Shown here: positions 48,914 through 58,181 of the stretch, piece by piece
Position numbering within the stretch: the stretch's first letter is position 1
How the letters are laid out: each line of letters begins with the position of its first letter
NCBI RefSeq assembly: GCF_009766005.1
Contig: NZ_LMUK01000032.1
Span: forward strand, 1 to 64,000
Origin: Bradyrhizobium sp. S69
GTDB taxonomy: Bacteria; Pseudomonadota; Alphaproteobacteria; Rhizobiales; Xanthobacteraceae
DNA length: 64,000 bases
Direction of reading: 5' to 3'
Notes under the pieces: model-generated
Told to the model about the DNA's origin: nothing
The model's input: only the letters and a program-made list of their open reading frames with translations
Databases searched by the model: none
Made by a program: the position numbers and the translations under genes

Positions 48914-49289
48914 TAGGTGGCTCCCAGTCCGCCAGAAAAGATGAACTGGTTGTAATGTGGTATGGTTAATCAGTTCTTGATCGCGTGTTGCATATTTGTT
49001 TCTCGATATGTCTACAGCCGCTGCCGACACGTTAGCTAACATATCCAGCATATTCAGCGTCATCCTGAGAGGATGTGAAGCTAACTCAGCCGTCATCCTG
49101 AGGTGCGAGCTCTTGCGAGCCTCGAAGGATGGCTACAAGCACAGAGTTGAACACCATCCTTCGAGGCGCGCCAAAGATGGCGCGCACCTCAGGATGACGA
49201 TGGTGTGCGTGGCGAGCTAACACGCCACGACCGCCATCCCGAGCAGCAGCCTCGGCCGCGTCTCGAAGGGTGGCCGCAGCCGATGCTTG
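48914..49289. repeat. Repeat-filled gap with CGTCATCCTGAGG-family copies
   Basis: A full copy spans 49091-49199 (outer arms CGTCATCCTGAGG/CCTCAGGATGACG, inner arms TCGAAGGATGG/CCATCCTTCGA). A partial copy begins near 49060 and another fragment, with CGTCTCGAAGGGTGGCCGC, lies at about 49233-49288. No gene seen. The promoter of the Ser-rich gene should lie at 48914-49050, an AT-rich stretch. Confidence 0.8.
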
Positions 49290-50540
49290 CTAGGCGACGA
49301 CGCCTTCAATGGCGTCGTACACCGCGTCGAGCTCGCGATCGCTGCTGCAATAGGGCGGCATGAGATAGATCGTGTTGCCGAGCGGCCGGATCAGCACATC
49401 CCGCGCCAGGAAATCCTTGTAGAGCTGTGGCCCGATGGTGGCGAGATAGCCGGCATCCGACGTCACGATGTCGAACGCCGCGATGGTCCCGATCTGGCGG
49501 ACATTGGCAAAGCGCCGGTCGTCGCGAAACCGATCCAGCCGCCTGGCATGCGTGGCGGCGATGCGGTCGATGCGCGCCTTCACCGGCTCGCGCTGCCAGA
49601 TTTCCAGGTTGGCGACCGCCGCGGCACAGGCGACGGGATTGGCGGTATACGAACTTGAATGAAAGAAGGTCCGGCTGCGGTCGGTGGAAAAATGCGCCTC
49701 GAAAATATCGGCGCGGCACAGCGTCACCGCCAGAGGTAGCGAACCGCCGGTCAGCCCCTTGGAGTAGCAGGCGATATCGGGCGTGACGTCGGCCTGCTCG
49801 CACGCGAACAGCGTGCCGGTGCGGCCCCACCCGGTCATCACCTCGTCGGCGATGAACAGCACATTGTGGGCCCGGCAGATCTGCTTCATTTCCGAGAGAA
49901 CCCAGGGCGGATAGATCAGCATGCCGCCGGCGCCGAGAATCAAGGGCTCGACAATCAGGGCGGCGATCCCGCCGCTCCGGCATGCGGCTTTCAACGCCTC
50001 GAGCGTCGCCTGTTCCGATCCGGGGTACGGAAATGGCAGCCGCTCGACGTCGAACAGCAGGGAATCATAGGGCGCATTGAACACGCCGCGTTCGCCGACC
50101 GACATGCCGCCGATGGTATCGCCGTGATAGGCGCCTTGCAGCGCCAGAATGCGGCTGCGGTTTTCGCCGCGATGGCGCCAGAAGCCGAGTGCCATTTTCA
50201 GCGCCACCTCGACCGAGGTCGATCCGCTGTCCGAGAAGAAGACATATTCCAGTTCTGGCGGCGTGATCGCGACGAGCTGCCGCGCCAGGGTTTCCGCCGG
50301 CGGATGCGTGAAGCCGGCGAAGATCACCTGATCGAGACGATCGATCTGGTTCTTGATCGCCTGCACGATGTGCGGATGACGATGGCCATGGGTCACCACC
50401 CACCAGGACGACACCGCGTCGAAGATGCGGCGACCATCCGGCGCGTGCAGCCAGGCGCCCTCGGCTCCGTCGACGAGTATCGCCTCAGGCTGCACCGCAT
50501 GCTGCGTAAAGGGATGCCATACCGCGGATTTGGAACTCAC
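49290..50540 (-). CDS. bioA: Adenosylmethionine-8-amino-7-oxononanoate aminotransferase
   Basis: 416 residues, PLP enzyme that turns KAPA into DAPA in biotin synthesis using S-adenosylmethionine. WHPFTQHA at the N-terminus, [13 protein letters not shown] and the PLP-Lys in YSKGLTGG are all typical. It starts with GTG at 50540, overlapping the bioD stop (GTGA). Third gene of a tightly overlapped bioF-bioD-bioA set. Confidence 0.95.
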   Translation of the reverse strand: MSSKSAVWHPFTQHAVQPEAILVDGAEGAWLHAPDGRRIFDAVSSWWVVTHGHRHPHIVQAIKNQIDRLDQVIFAGFTHPPAETLARQLVAITPPELEYVFFSDSGSTSVEVALKMALGFWRHRGENRSRILALQGAYHGDTIGGMSVGERGVFNAPYDSLLFDVERLPFPYPGSEQATLEALKAACRSGGIAALIVEPLILGAGGMLIYPPWVLSEMKQICRAHNVLFIADEVMTGWGRTGTLFACEQADVTPDIACYSKGLTGGSLPLAVTLCRADIFEAHFSTDRSRTFFHSSSYTANPVACAAAVANLEIWQREPVKARIDRIAATHARRLDRFRDDRRFANVRQIGTIAAFDIVTSDAGYLATIGPQLYKDFLARDVLIRPLGNTIYLMPPYCSSDRELDAVYDAIEGVVA

Positions 50541-51178
50541 GACGCGTCGTCCTTGCGAAAATCGGTGACGCTGAAGTGGTTGATGAAGGCGTCTCGCAGC
50601 GCGGCGTGGGTCAAGGGTGTCAGATGCGGCAGACGTCCGAGCCGCCTGGTTCGCCCCATGTCGACGATGATGCGTTCGGATTCGACGTTCTCGTCACCGA
50701 TGAACGCGATGCCGACGAGCGGGATGCCGCGGGCACGCAGCGCCTCGATCGACAGCAAGGAATGATTGATCGTGCCGAGCGTGGTCCGGGCACACAGCAC
50801 CGAGGGAATCTTCCAGCGCGCGATGATGTCGATATAGGTGATCTCGCGCGTCAGGGGCACCAGCAGGCCGCCGGCGCCTTCAACGATCAGTGGCCGATCG
50901 CACTCCGGCAACACCAGCATCTCGGGATCGATCGTGATGCCGTCGATCTCGGCGGCGAGATGCGGCGACGCCGGCGTCTTCAGCCGATAGGCCTCCGGCA
51001 ATATTTGTTGGGGCGCAAGGCCCGAGAGCCGCCGCACGGTGTCAGCGTCGGTTTGGTCGAGATCGCCGGCCTGCACGGGCTTCCAGTAGACGCCATCCAG
51101 CGCGCCCGCGAGCGCTGCGGCGAAGGTTGTTTTTCCGACACCGGTATCGGTACCGACGACCACGAGGCGCTGGTTCAT
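50537..51178 (-). CDS. bioD: Dethiobiotin synthetase
   Basis: 213 residues. P-loop [13 protein letters not shown] at the N-terminus and the [11 protein letters not shown] motif identify BioD, which closes the ureido ring of dethiobiotin with CO2 and ATP. ATG at 51178 overlaps the bioF stop by four bases, and its own stop overlaps the bioA GTG, so all three are translationally coupled. Confidence 0.95.
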   Translation of the reverse strand: MNQRLVVVGTDTGVGKTTFAAALAGALDGVYWKPVQAGDLDQTDADTVRRLSGLAPQQILPEAYRLKTPASPHLAAEIDGITIDPEMLVLPECDRPLIVEGAGGLLVPLTREITYIDIIARWKIPSVLCARTTLGTINHSLLSIEALRARGIPLVGIAFIGDENVESERIIVDMGRTRRLGRLPHLTPLTHAALRDAFINHFSVTDFRKDDAS

Positions 51179-52305
51179 GCCGCCGCTCGCATGTCCTCGG
51201 CGAGCGCTTCGAACAGAGCGGCCACGGTTGCCTGATCGACCGCCGTCGTCAGCGCGATACGCAGCCGCGCCGTTCCCTCCGGCACGGTCGGCGGCCGGAT
51301 CGCCCTGATGTCAAAGCCGCGGCGTTGCAGCGCGGCGGCGACGTCGACGGCGGCCTGATCGGAGCCGATGATCACAGGCAGGATATGCGTGCCCGAGCCT
51401 TCAATCCCGCAACGGCGGCGAAGCTCAGTGCCGGCAAATCGCACCAGCCGGGCAAGCTGCTCGCGGCGCTCCGGATTGGTCCGGGATATTTCGAGGGCGG
51501 TGCGGGTGATCGCGGCGATCAAGGGCGAGGGCGCGGTCGCAAAGATAAAGGGCCGGGCGCGATTGACCAGGAAGTCGCGAATGATACGCGGCGCCAGGAT
51601 GAATCCGCCGACGGTGCCGAGCGCCTTGCCGCAGGTATGCAAGGTGATGACGTTGTCGCGGCCTTCGAAGCCGGCGGCGAGCCCGCGGCCGTGCGGCCCG
51701 AGTACGCCGGTCGCGTGCGCCTCGTCGATCACCAGCATCGCCTCGTGGCGATCGGCGACCGTCAATAGTGCCGCGAGATCGGGGCTGTCGCCATCCATGC
51801 TGTAGAGGCTCTCGACCGAGATCCACGGCCGGCCTTTCCCACCCTTGGCGCGCCAGCGAACGATCGCCGTATCGGAGGCATCGATATTGTTGTGAGGAAT
51901 GCTCAGCGTCTCGGCGCGGCCGCGGCGCAGGCCTTCATGGACGCTGGCATGGATCAGTTCATCGTGGACCACGAGGTCGCCACGTTGCGGCAGCGTCGAG
52001 AAGATCGCGAGGTTGGCGACGTAGCCGCCGCCGAAATAGAGCGCGGTCTCGGCGCCGAAATAGGCCGCGGCTTCCTGCTCGAGCGCTTCATGCTCGGGGT
52101 GATTGCCCCGCAACAGCCGTGATCCGCCCGACCCCACCGGCACGCCGCGCGCGATCGCGGCTGCGGCCGCGCGCCTCAGCTCATCGGATTCGGCCATCCC
52201 GAGATAATCGTTCGAGGTAAAATCCGCTCCCGCGCGGCCGCGCAGCGCGCGCAATCTGCCTTGTTGGGCTAGTCCCAGCAGATCCTTTTCAAACATTTCA
52301 AGCAT
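51175..52305 (-). CDS. bioF: 8-amino-7-oxononanoate synthase
   Basis: About 376 residues, PLP enzyme condensing pimeloyl-ACP/CoA with alanine. [30 protein letters not shown] and the PLP-Lys in HTCGKALG are present. ATG at 52305 has GGAAG five bases upstream; a GTG at 52311 is also possible. First gene of the bioFDA set, 78 bases downstream of the helicase gene on the same strand. I saw no BioR-type TTATCTATAA site upstream. bioB is absent from the window. Confidence 0.95.
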   Translation of the reverse strand: MLEMFEKDLLGLAQQGRLRALRGRAGADFTSNDYLGMAESDELRRAAAAAIARGVPVGSGGSRLLRGNHPEHEALEQEAAAYFGAETALYFGGGYVANLAIFSTLPQRGDLVVHDELIHASVHEGLRRGRAETLSIPHNNIDASDTAIVRWRAKGGKGRPWISVESLYSMDGDSPDLAALLTVADRHEAMLVIDEAHATGVLGPHGRGLAAGFEGRDNVITLHTCGKALGTVGGFILAPRIIRDFLVNRARPFIFATAPSPLIAAITRTALEISRTNPERREQLARLVRFAGTELRRRCGIEGSGTHILPVIIGSDQAAVDVAAALQRRGFDIRAIRPPTVPEGTARLRIALTTAVDQATVAALFEALAEDMRAAA

Positions 52306-52383
52306 GGTCACTTCCGGAATTTCTCAAACGGCCACCCGGCGCCGTCGTACGGATTTGCCGTGAGACCGCGCCGTGAGCCGTGG

Positions 52384-54381
52384 TCAGTCGCGGCGATCCT
52401 TTTTCTTGGGCTTCTTCTTCTTGAAGGCCGGTTTCCCGGGCGATGCGCCGGGATGCCGCGGTCGTTCAATAGTGTCGAGCCAATTCCCCGGTTCCGTCCT
52501 GTGTTCTGCTTTCTTCTTGGGACCAGATTCCTTGTCAAATTGATGGCCGCCCTCGCGATGAGGCTTGCCGTGCGGCCTGGAGTCTCGTTCCTCGCGCGGC
52601 CTGTCGTTGTGACGCGCGTCGCGGCCGGTCTCCTTGCCTTTGTGCTTGGGTCCGTCCCAAGACTTCGGGGAAGACGGCTTCGGCGATGACGGCTTGGCAA
52701 ACGCGGCTGGGCTCGCCGGCGCGTCGCTCATCAATTCGATGCGGATGTTGTCTTCCTTGTCGGGTCGTTTGACCTGGGCGGCAAAGGAGTCGGCGACCGC
52801 AGCGGAAATTTCGAATTCGGTTGTGGTGTCGTGGATGCGGATGGCGCCGATGCTTTGTTTCTCGATGCCGCCGCGGCGGCAGATCATCGGCAGCAGCCAG
52901 CGCGCTTCGGCGTTCTTCCGTTTGCCGATCGCGGCGCGAAACCACACGCTGCCCTCCGCCATGCCGTCGCGCGACGATTTCTTGTGTTTCGATGGCGGTC
53001 GCGCGTCGCGATTGTCATCGCGCGCGGGCCGGCTGTCCTTGCGCGGGCCGCGCTCCTCGCGCGAGCGGCCATGGCCTTGCTCGGGCTCGAGCATGTCCTC
53101 GGGCGAAGGCAGCCGCGCGCGATAAAGCCGCGCCAGCGCCGCGGCAATATCCTCCGGCGATCGCTCGGCGAGCATCGCCCGCGCCAGCACCATGTCTTCC
53201 TCGGTGTTGGCTTCCGAAAACAGGGTATCCTGCAGCATGCGCTCCTGGTCGAGCTTGCGGATTTCATCGGCGCCCGGCGCTTTGCCCCAGATCGCATCAA
53301 TGCCCGCCAGATTGAGCAGCAATTCCGCGCGCCGCCGTCGCGCCGGCACGACCAAAAGCACGCTGACGCCCTTGCGGCCGGCACGGCCGGTACGGCCGGA
53401 GCGATGTTGCATCACCTCCGCATCATTCGGCAGGTCGGCGTGAATGACGAGGTCGAGGTTGGGCAGATCGATGCCGCGTGCCGCGACGTCGGTGGCGACG
53501 CAGACGCGGGCGCGGCCATCGCGCAACGCCTGCAGAGCCTGGGTGCGCTCGTTCTGGGTCAATTCGCCCGACAGCGCGACCACGGAGAAACCGCGCTCCA
53601 ACAGCGCCGTCTGCAAATGATTGACGGCATTGCGCGTGTTGCAGAATACGATCGTGCTCGGCGATTCAAAGAAGCGCAGCACGTTGACGACGCCGTGCTC
53701 GACATCACCGGGCGCGATGCGGATGGCGCGGTATTCGATGTCGGCGTGGCCGCCTTCATCGCCCGCGACGTCGACGCGAAACGCCTGTTGCTGATATTGC
53801 TTGGCCAGCGCGACGATGCCGCGCGGCAATGTCGCCGAGAACAACAGCGTGCGGCGGCTGGCCGGTGTGGTCTTGAGGATGAACTCCATATCCTCGCGAA
53901 AGCCGAGGTCGAGCATTTCGTCGGCCTCGTCGAGCACCACGGCCTTCAATTCCGAGACATCGAGCCGGCCGCGCCGCAGATGATCGCACAGCCGTCCCGG
54001 CGTGCCGACCACGATATGCGCGCCTTCGGCCAGCTCACGTTGTTCGCGCCGCGGATCCATGCCGCCGACGCAGGAAACCACCCGCGCATCGGCATATTGG
54101 TAGAGCCATGCCAGCTCGCGATGCACTTGAAGCGCGAGTTCGCGGGTCGGCGCGACGATCAAGGCCAGCGGCGCAGCCCCGCGCGCGAACCGCTCGGAAT
54201 CACCCAACAGATCCTTGGCGATCGCGAGCCCATAAGCGACGGTCTTGCCCGAGCCGGTTTGCGCCGAAACCAGCAGGTCGCGGCCTTCGGCGTCGCCGGC
54301 CAGCACGGCGGTCTGGACCGGCGTCGGCTGGTCGTAATTGCGCTCCGCCAGGGCTCGGGCGAGCGGCGGACTTGTGGGCAT
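52384..54381 (-). CDS. DEAD-box RNA helicase with DbpA/CsdA-like C-terminal domain
   Basis: 665 residues. Q motif (ALAERNYDQPTPVQ), AQTGSGKT, PTRELALQ, DEAD in LDEADEMLDLGF, SAT and HRSGRTGRAG are intact. After a charged linker a compact domain (WLLPMICRRGGIEKQSIGAIRIHDTTTEFEI) matches the DbpA-type RNA-binding fold. A very basic, Lys/Arg/Pro-rich tail ends it (PAFKKKKPKKKDRRD). Likely acts in ribosome assembly or cold-stress RNA unwinding. ATG at 54381 preferred over GTG at 54390. Confidence 0.95.
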   Translation of the reverse strand: MPTSPPLARALAERNYDQPTPVQTAVLAGDAEGRDLLVSAQTGSGKTVAYGLAIAKDLLGDSERFARGAAPLALIVAPTRELALQVHRELAWLYQYADARVVSCVGGMDPRREQRELAEGAHIVVGTPGRLCDHLRRGRLDVSELKAVVLDEADEMLDLGFREDMEFILKTTPASRRTLLFSATLPRGIVALAKQYQQQAFRVDVAGDEGGHADIEYRAIRIAPGDVEHGVVNVLRFFESPSTIVFCNTRNAVNHLQTALLERGFSVVALSGELTQNERTQALQALRDGRARVCVATDVAARGIDLPNLDLVIHADLPNDAEVMQHRSGRTGRAGRKGVSVLLVVPARRRRAELLLNLAGIDAIWGKAPGADEIRKLDQERMLQDTLFSEANTEEDMVLARAMLAERSPEDIAAALARLYRARLPSPEDMLEPEQGHGRSREERGPRKDSRPARDDNRDARPPSKHKKSSRDGMAEGSVWFRAAIGKRKNAEARWLLPMICRRGGIEKQSIGAIRIHDTTTEFEISAAVADSFAAQVKRPDKEDNIRIELMSDAPASPAAFAKPSSPKPSSPKSWDGPKHKGKETGRDARHNDRPREERDSRPHGKPHREGGHQFDKESGPKKKAEHRTEPGNWLDTIERPRHPGASPGKPAFKKKKPKKKDRRD

Positions 54382-54729
54382 GAATGTCACGAAATGGCCG
54401 ATCTTGGTTGGTGTTTAGCCAGGAAATATCGAATGGCTCTCGAAATCGAAGCTCGCATGCCCAAAACATGCACAGCCGCGTGACCCGACGAATTTAAGTG
54501 GGATGGGGCTCTTTAAGCCATCAGCGCCCAAAACGCCACCGCTTGTCCCTCATGCAGGATCGGCTGGACTGGGCCTCAAAGCCGCGATTGGGCGCTATTT
54601 GGTCCGGAATGCGTGTAATTTGGCGCACCCGGGCAGGTGAAGATGGGCACCATTGCTTCCAGTGGCGCTATGATGCCGCAACCAATTCTCCGCCGCCGGG
54701 GCCAAATCTTGCCGGATACCGCTGATGGC
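54382..54729. other. Gap holding the left edge of the candidate island
   Basis: 348 bases with no gene I can support. An 11-bp copy of the tRNA-Arg 3' end lies at 54621-54631. The helicase promoter should be at about 54382-54480. Confidence 0.5.
54621..54631. repeat. 11-bp copy of tRNA-Arg 3' end (att-like)
   Basis: TGGCGCACCCG is identical to 61817-61827, the CCA end and acceptor stem of tRNA-Arg (CCG), in the same orientation, so the pair forms a direct repeat 7.2 kb apart. The match stops after 11 bases on both sides, so it may be a decayed attachment core or chance. Confidence 0.4.
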
Positions 54730-55023
54730 TCACTCTGATCGCACCTTGTCGGAAGGATTGCGCGCGCCGTGGCGCACCGCGTGAATGATGATTTCTGCGT
54801 CGGTCGCTTCGTAGAAGAGGAGATATGGATACGGCGTCGTCGTGATGCGCCGAATGGTGGGATCGTCGGTCCTCGCGCCAGCCAGCGGATAGCGCACGAG
54901 CAAATCGGTGACCGCGCGAATTCGGGTATGGATGCGCGCGGCTCCCCGCGGAGAGCGGTCAGCGATGTAATCCAGAATCGATGCAAGATCGGCGAGCGCG
55001 GGAAGCGTATAACGCAGCCTCAT
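54730..55023 (-). CDS. ParE/RelE-family toxin
   Basis: 97 residues from the ATG at 55023 (MRLRYTLPALADLASILDYIADRSP), which overlaps the antitoxin stop. The RIHTRIRAVTDLLVRYPLAGARTDD and YPYLLFYEATDAEIIIHAVRHGARNP blocks are the ParE pattern; ParE-type toxins attack gyrase, RelE-type cut ribosome-bound mRNA. Catalytic RelE residues are not obvious, so ParE is more likely. Antitoxin-first order and overlap are standard. Confidence 0.88.
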   Translation of the reverse strand: MRLRYTLPALADLASILDYIADRSPRGAARIHTRIRAVTDLLVRYPLAGARTDDPTIRRITTTPYPYLLFYEATDAEIIIHAVRHGARNPSDKVRSE

Positions 55024-55250
55024 AGGCCGTGCTTGGCCCACACGGCCTGCACCTGTTGGTCGGTTGCGAATTCACCTCGGCTGGCGGTGGCCTTGGAGCG
55101 GGCAATGGCCTCGCGCTCTTCAGGCGAAAGGACAACCGGCGCGGCAAGGTCGGACCCTGCAAGCTGCATGATGGCGCGCGCAATGTCATCCTGATCGTCT
55201 GACGGCAGGCGACGCACGGCCTCCACTGCTTCATCAAGGAGCTTTGTCAT
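55020..55250 (-). CDS. Antitoxin of the ParE/RelE-type pair
   Basis: 76 residues from the ATG at 55250. The N-terminal half (MTKLLDEAVEAVRRLPSDDQDDIARAIMQLAG) is a short helical region as in small antitoxins of this kind; the C-terminal half (LSPEEREAIARSKATASRGEFATDQQVQAVWAKHGL) is the acidic/basic toxin-wrapping tail. Its stop overlaps the toxin ATG (ATGA). Likely represses its own promoter; AT-rich bases at 55250-55270 lie upstream. Confidence 0.85.
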   Translation of the reverse strand: MTKLLDEAVEAVRRLPSDDQDDIARAIMQLAGSDLAAPVVLSPEEREAIARSKATASRGEFATDQQVQAVWAKHGL

Positions 55251-55799
55251 GGCCACAATATAGGATTGGGAGACGTCGAAGTCGAGGAGTTGGCTGCCGC
55301 GGGGGAGCGGCTGGGCATCCTCCCGGATCGCACGGCGCCGCGGGAATGTGCGACAAGCGGCGTTTCCTGAACTCCAGCCGCAGCGCTCTCGGACGCTCGC
55401 CAACATGGGCGCTCATTAGCACTCAAATGAATCTCAGCGCTTCGTCGAGCCCCTCAGGTCTGGAGTTCGGCGCGAAAATTCAAGCAGACTGTGGGAAATC
55501 TCACTTTCTATATTGCCGCGCAGAAGTAGACTTCTCGAGATTTTTCCTGATCCGGGGCGCCACCGGTCTCGCAATTTACGGCACGAACGCCACAACAAGC
55601 AATTTTCGCATAGTCGGCAAGAATATAGCCGGCAAGAACAATGAGACAGGCAAAAACGCCGGATCGGGCGCGCGTTGCAGAGTGCGGCGCCGATTCGTTC
55701 CGGGCGGGTCCACAGCCATTCGCTAGACGGGCGTCCTCACCGGCTCCCGATGAAGCGGCGCTATGGCATGGCGGAATCAAACCAGAGCGGAGGAAAGAA
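55251..55799. other. 549-base gap between divergent genes
   Basis: No gene I can support. The part from about 55490 to 55660 is AT-richer, with GGCAAGAATATAGCCGGCAAGAAC showing a short GGCAAGAA direct repeat. AGGAAAG at 55792-55798 is the ribosome site of the next gene. Confidence 0.5.
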
Positions 55800-56474
55800 A
55801 TGTCCGACGATCCCATCACGGCGCAAGGCGACGCAGGCACGGCGCCGGGTTACACGCCGGCCGGCGGGCCTCGGCTAACCGAGTTCCTGGACGCTCTACC
55901 GCTGACGACCCGCTGGATCCACCATCATCGCGTCGTCTGGCAGACCGGGCAGCAGAACGCTCCCGAAGGCCAGGGTCCCGAGGCCGAGACGCATTGCAGC
56001 GCCTTCATCGCCGCGGTCGGCCTCATGCTCGACATCTACCTCTTGCGGCCTAAAAACCACAGCCAGGAACTGCTCGCCAACGCGCAGGCCGCCTGGCTCG
56101 CGGGCGAGGCGACGTACCCCGGCCCCACGGCCGCGGCCTCAGGCTGGGTCGCGCTTGGCTCGACCGGGGACGCCGGAGCGCTCAAGGCCGCCGTCGATGC
56201 CGCTAATTTGGGGCGGCTCGTCGTCGGCGTCTACAAGGCGCCGCCGGTCACGAAGCCCGACGGAACGCTGCATCAGGTTCCCGGCCACACCTGCATCGTT
56301 CGTCCGCAGAGTGCAGCGGCCGTTGGCGACGACGGGCCGCGCGTGATGTGCGCCGCCGACGTCAATCGGACCGACACACCGATGAAAACGGCGTTCCACG
56401 CGCACCCCGAAGCGTGGCCGGACCGCATAGGGCTCTATGCGTGTCCGACAGAACTCGAGAAAGACGCAGGCTGA
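55800..56474 (+). CDS. Putative Cys/His hydrolase, papain/CHAP-NlpC-like, function unknown
   Basis: 224 residues from the ATG at 55800. No signal peptide. ETHCSAFIAAVGLMLDIYLL (Cys66 at the start of a helix) and VPGHTCIVRPQ (His163 in a strand) match the spacing and context of the Cys and His in NlpC/P60-, CHAP- and papain-fold amidases; MCAADVNRTDT (Asn189) could supply the third residue. VVGVYKAPP before the His is a usual strand. Domain call is by eye and is inference. Possible roles are peptidoglycan cleavage, an exported effector or a phage enzyme. Alone on its strand in the island. Confidence 0.6.
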   Translation: MSDDPITAQGDAGTAPGYTPAGGPRLTEFLDALPLTTRWIHHHRVVWQTGQQNAPEGQGPEAETHCSAFIAAVGLMLDIYLLRPKNHSQELLANAQAAWLAGEATYPGPTAAASGWVALGSTGDAGALKAAVDAANLGRLVVGVYKAPPVTKPDGTLHQVPGHTCIVRPQSAAAVGDDGPRVMCAADVNRTDTPMKTAFHAHPEAWPDRIGLYACPTELEKDAG

Positions 56475-56789
56475 GCGGATGGTGTTGCAGCGGCGTTCGC
56501 TGGGACGGTTCGGACTGCGCGAAGAAAGTATGGCAAGTATTTCTGCCGCGAGTTGTTATCTACGCAACCGCGAATCCCGGAAGTGGCGCGCCCGACACGA
56601 GGCGACGGATACCCAGCCTTCACATTGAAAAATCAGCGAAAATCAGCGTTGCTGCTGTACGGTTCGTACCACCTCTTGTGACCACTTTCAACGGCTGAGC
56701 TATCGTCCTTCTTGGGGCTTCGCTATCGGACGATCCCCGTTGGTCAAAACTCTCCAATTTCTGGAACACCGGTTACGTTCGGTTGAAGC
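56475..56789. other. 315-base gap between convergent genes
   Basis: No gene seen. AAATCAGCG occurs twice in tandem near 56632-56653. Composition is lower in GC than the surroundings. No clear terminator hairpin. Confidence 0.5.
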
Positions 56790-57599
56790 TTAGACGAGTG
56801 GCGCGATTGAACTCATGAAAGCCCGCGTGGCGTTGAAAATGTCCAGCGCTTCTTGACGAGTATAGGTTTGCTTCGGGTGCATCACTTCATTGCGCCACGC
56901 TAATCGCACGCTTTGCAGGTGTGCCGAGCACTCAGCATAGAGCGCTTTCTTCCGCTTCTGCGGTGGCGTCTTAGAGGGCAACTGTTCAATGCTCTTGTTC
57001 ACGTGAAGCATGATTTGGTGCCAAGTTTCTACTTTCACGTCGATTTGGACCTTCAGTCGCTTACCGAGCCTCTGAACCGCTGACTCCATAGCTCTCATCA
57101 GATGAAATACGCAGGCAGTGGGACGCTGTAAAGCCAAGCATTTGCCCGCTTCCGCGATATCCTCGTTGGCTCGCTCGAACTTCTCCGCAACTTGTGGCCC
57201 GAACGGCTGCTCGTTGACAAAGAAAGGAACGTCTCGTTGGTCGAGATGAAAGAAATACTGTGCTTTGAGTTCGTCCTGAACACGCGAAAGAAAATGCGTA
57301 ATGGCCGTCGCGACACCGTCCGCACCCGTCGCTGGCGTGTCCGGGCTGGCAGGCCAAATCGTCTTTTCCAGCCGATCCAGTTCCGGCAGCACGGCTTCCA
57401 AGTCAGTTAGGATGCATGCCTTGCGCATCTGCATCAGAGCATGGCCCGTTGCGGCCTCAACTCTTGGTCGCTCCAACGGCACAAGCTCAGTTTGAGGATG
57501 CCCAATTTGTGCTCGGGACCAAAGGTCTACCCACAACCACTTCGCCTCTGACAATTGAATTATAGCGACCGACCAGACGGCTCCAAAGGTCTCGAACAT
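56790..57599 (-). CDS. HEPN-motif protein, function unknown
   Basis: 269 residues, mostly helical. The last third shows a HEPN-like layout: ACVFHLMRAMESAVQRLGKRL, then LQSVRLAWRNEVMHPKQTYTRQEALDIFNATRAFM. The motif R236-N-E-V-M-H241 fits the Rx4-6H ribonuclease signature of HEPN domains, and the Y-T-x-x-E-A helix after it is also usual. HEPN proteins often serve as RNases in toxin, phage-defence and CRISPR-linked systems. The first ~140 residues are unassigned. No nucleotidyltransferase (MNT) partner is adjacent; nearest neighbours are the Cys/His hydrolase and SRAP remnant. Low-GC codon use suggests transfer. Confidence 0.65.
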   Translation of the reverse strand: MFETFGAVWSVAIIQLSEAKWLWVDLWSRAQIGHPQTELVPLERPRVEAATGHALMQMRKACILTDLEAVLPELDRLEKTIWPASPDTPATGADGVATAITHFLSRVQDELKAQYFFHLDQRDVPFFVNEQPFGPQVAEKFERANEDIAEAGKCLALQRPTACVFHLMRAMESAVQRLGKRLKVQIDVKVETWHQIMLHVNKSIEQLPSKTPPQKRKKALYAECSAHLQSVRLAWRNEVMHPKQTYTRQEALDIFNATRAFMSSIAPLV

Positions 57600-57832
57600 A
57601 TTCTAATGCTCCACGGCAGCCCGCGACGGAACGGGCTAACAGTAGCGCACTCCACGTGACAAGCATCGCCTTTCGCTAATGCGCTGCCTCGTTGGCGTAT
57701 CCTTGATGACGCCCATTAACACACGCACGATTAGCACCACCGGGCCAGCTACCCCGGAGGCCCGACGCAAGAAGACTTTGCGCGCGTCATCCATGTTCCA
57801 GTTCGAACGTTGCGAAATTGGGAGCAGAGGCG

Positions 57833-57997
57833 ACGTCGGCCCACGGGACCAAGCGCGTCCTAACGACTAACGAAGAGCGCGATGTCTGGATGCGCGCGCC
57901 CTGGGATGAAGCGAAAGCCCTGCAACGGCCGCTGCCTGATGACCCGTTGAGGATCGTCATGCGCGGGGCCGACAAGGAAGACCGGATCGCGGCATGA
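57833..57997 (+). pseudogene. C-terminal remnant of an SRAP (YedK/HMCES) gene
   Basis: In frame ending TGA at 57995-57997, the fragment reads [20 protein letters not shown], then [18 protein letters not shown], the well-known C-terminus of SOS-response-associated peptidases, which bind abasic sites in single-stranded DNA through Cys2. The N-terminal ~180 residues with the catalytic Cys are missing, and the frame is not SRAP-like upstream of about 57840. It is therefore a truncated remnant. Confidence 0.75.
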
Positions 57998-58165
57998 AGT
58001 TCGTCGAGCCCCGCCCCTACGCCAATCCCGCCCGTAGCCGCGCGCAAGATCATGGAGCTGGCGTTCGCGTTCCAGCCAACGCACAAGGACGGCCGGATCT
58101 ACATCGAGGCGATCAACGCGCCGATGCTCCATGAGCACAAGGCGAGCGGTGCGGGTCAGCTAAAG
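57994..58165 (+). pseudogene. Frameshifted small gene after SRAP remnant
   Basis: Starts ATG at 57994 overlapping the SRAP stop (ATGA): [13 protein letters not shown]. The natural continuation VAARKIMELAFAFQPTHKDG, then RIYIEAINAPMLHEHKASGA, is in the +1 frame; one extra C in the CCCGCCCG run near 58028-58034 explains it. The similarity seems to stop near 58155, just before the autotransporter. Small genes beginning MKFVxRPYA commonly follow SRAP genes in Bradyrhizobium-like genomes (from memory, not checked). Confidence 0.6.
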
Positions 58166-58181
58166 GCTACGCGTGGCGGGA

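Noticed and set aside
57791..57810. TTCGAACGT shared with the T arm of tRNA-Arg as another att copy
   Set aside because: Only nine bases match and it lies inside the island next to the SRAP remnant; too short and too common a motif.
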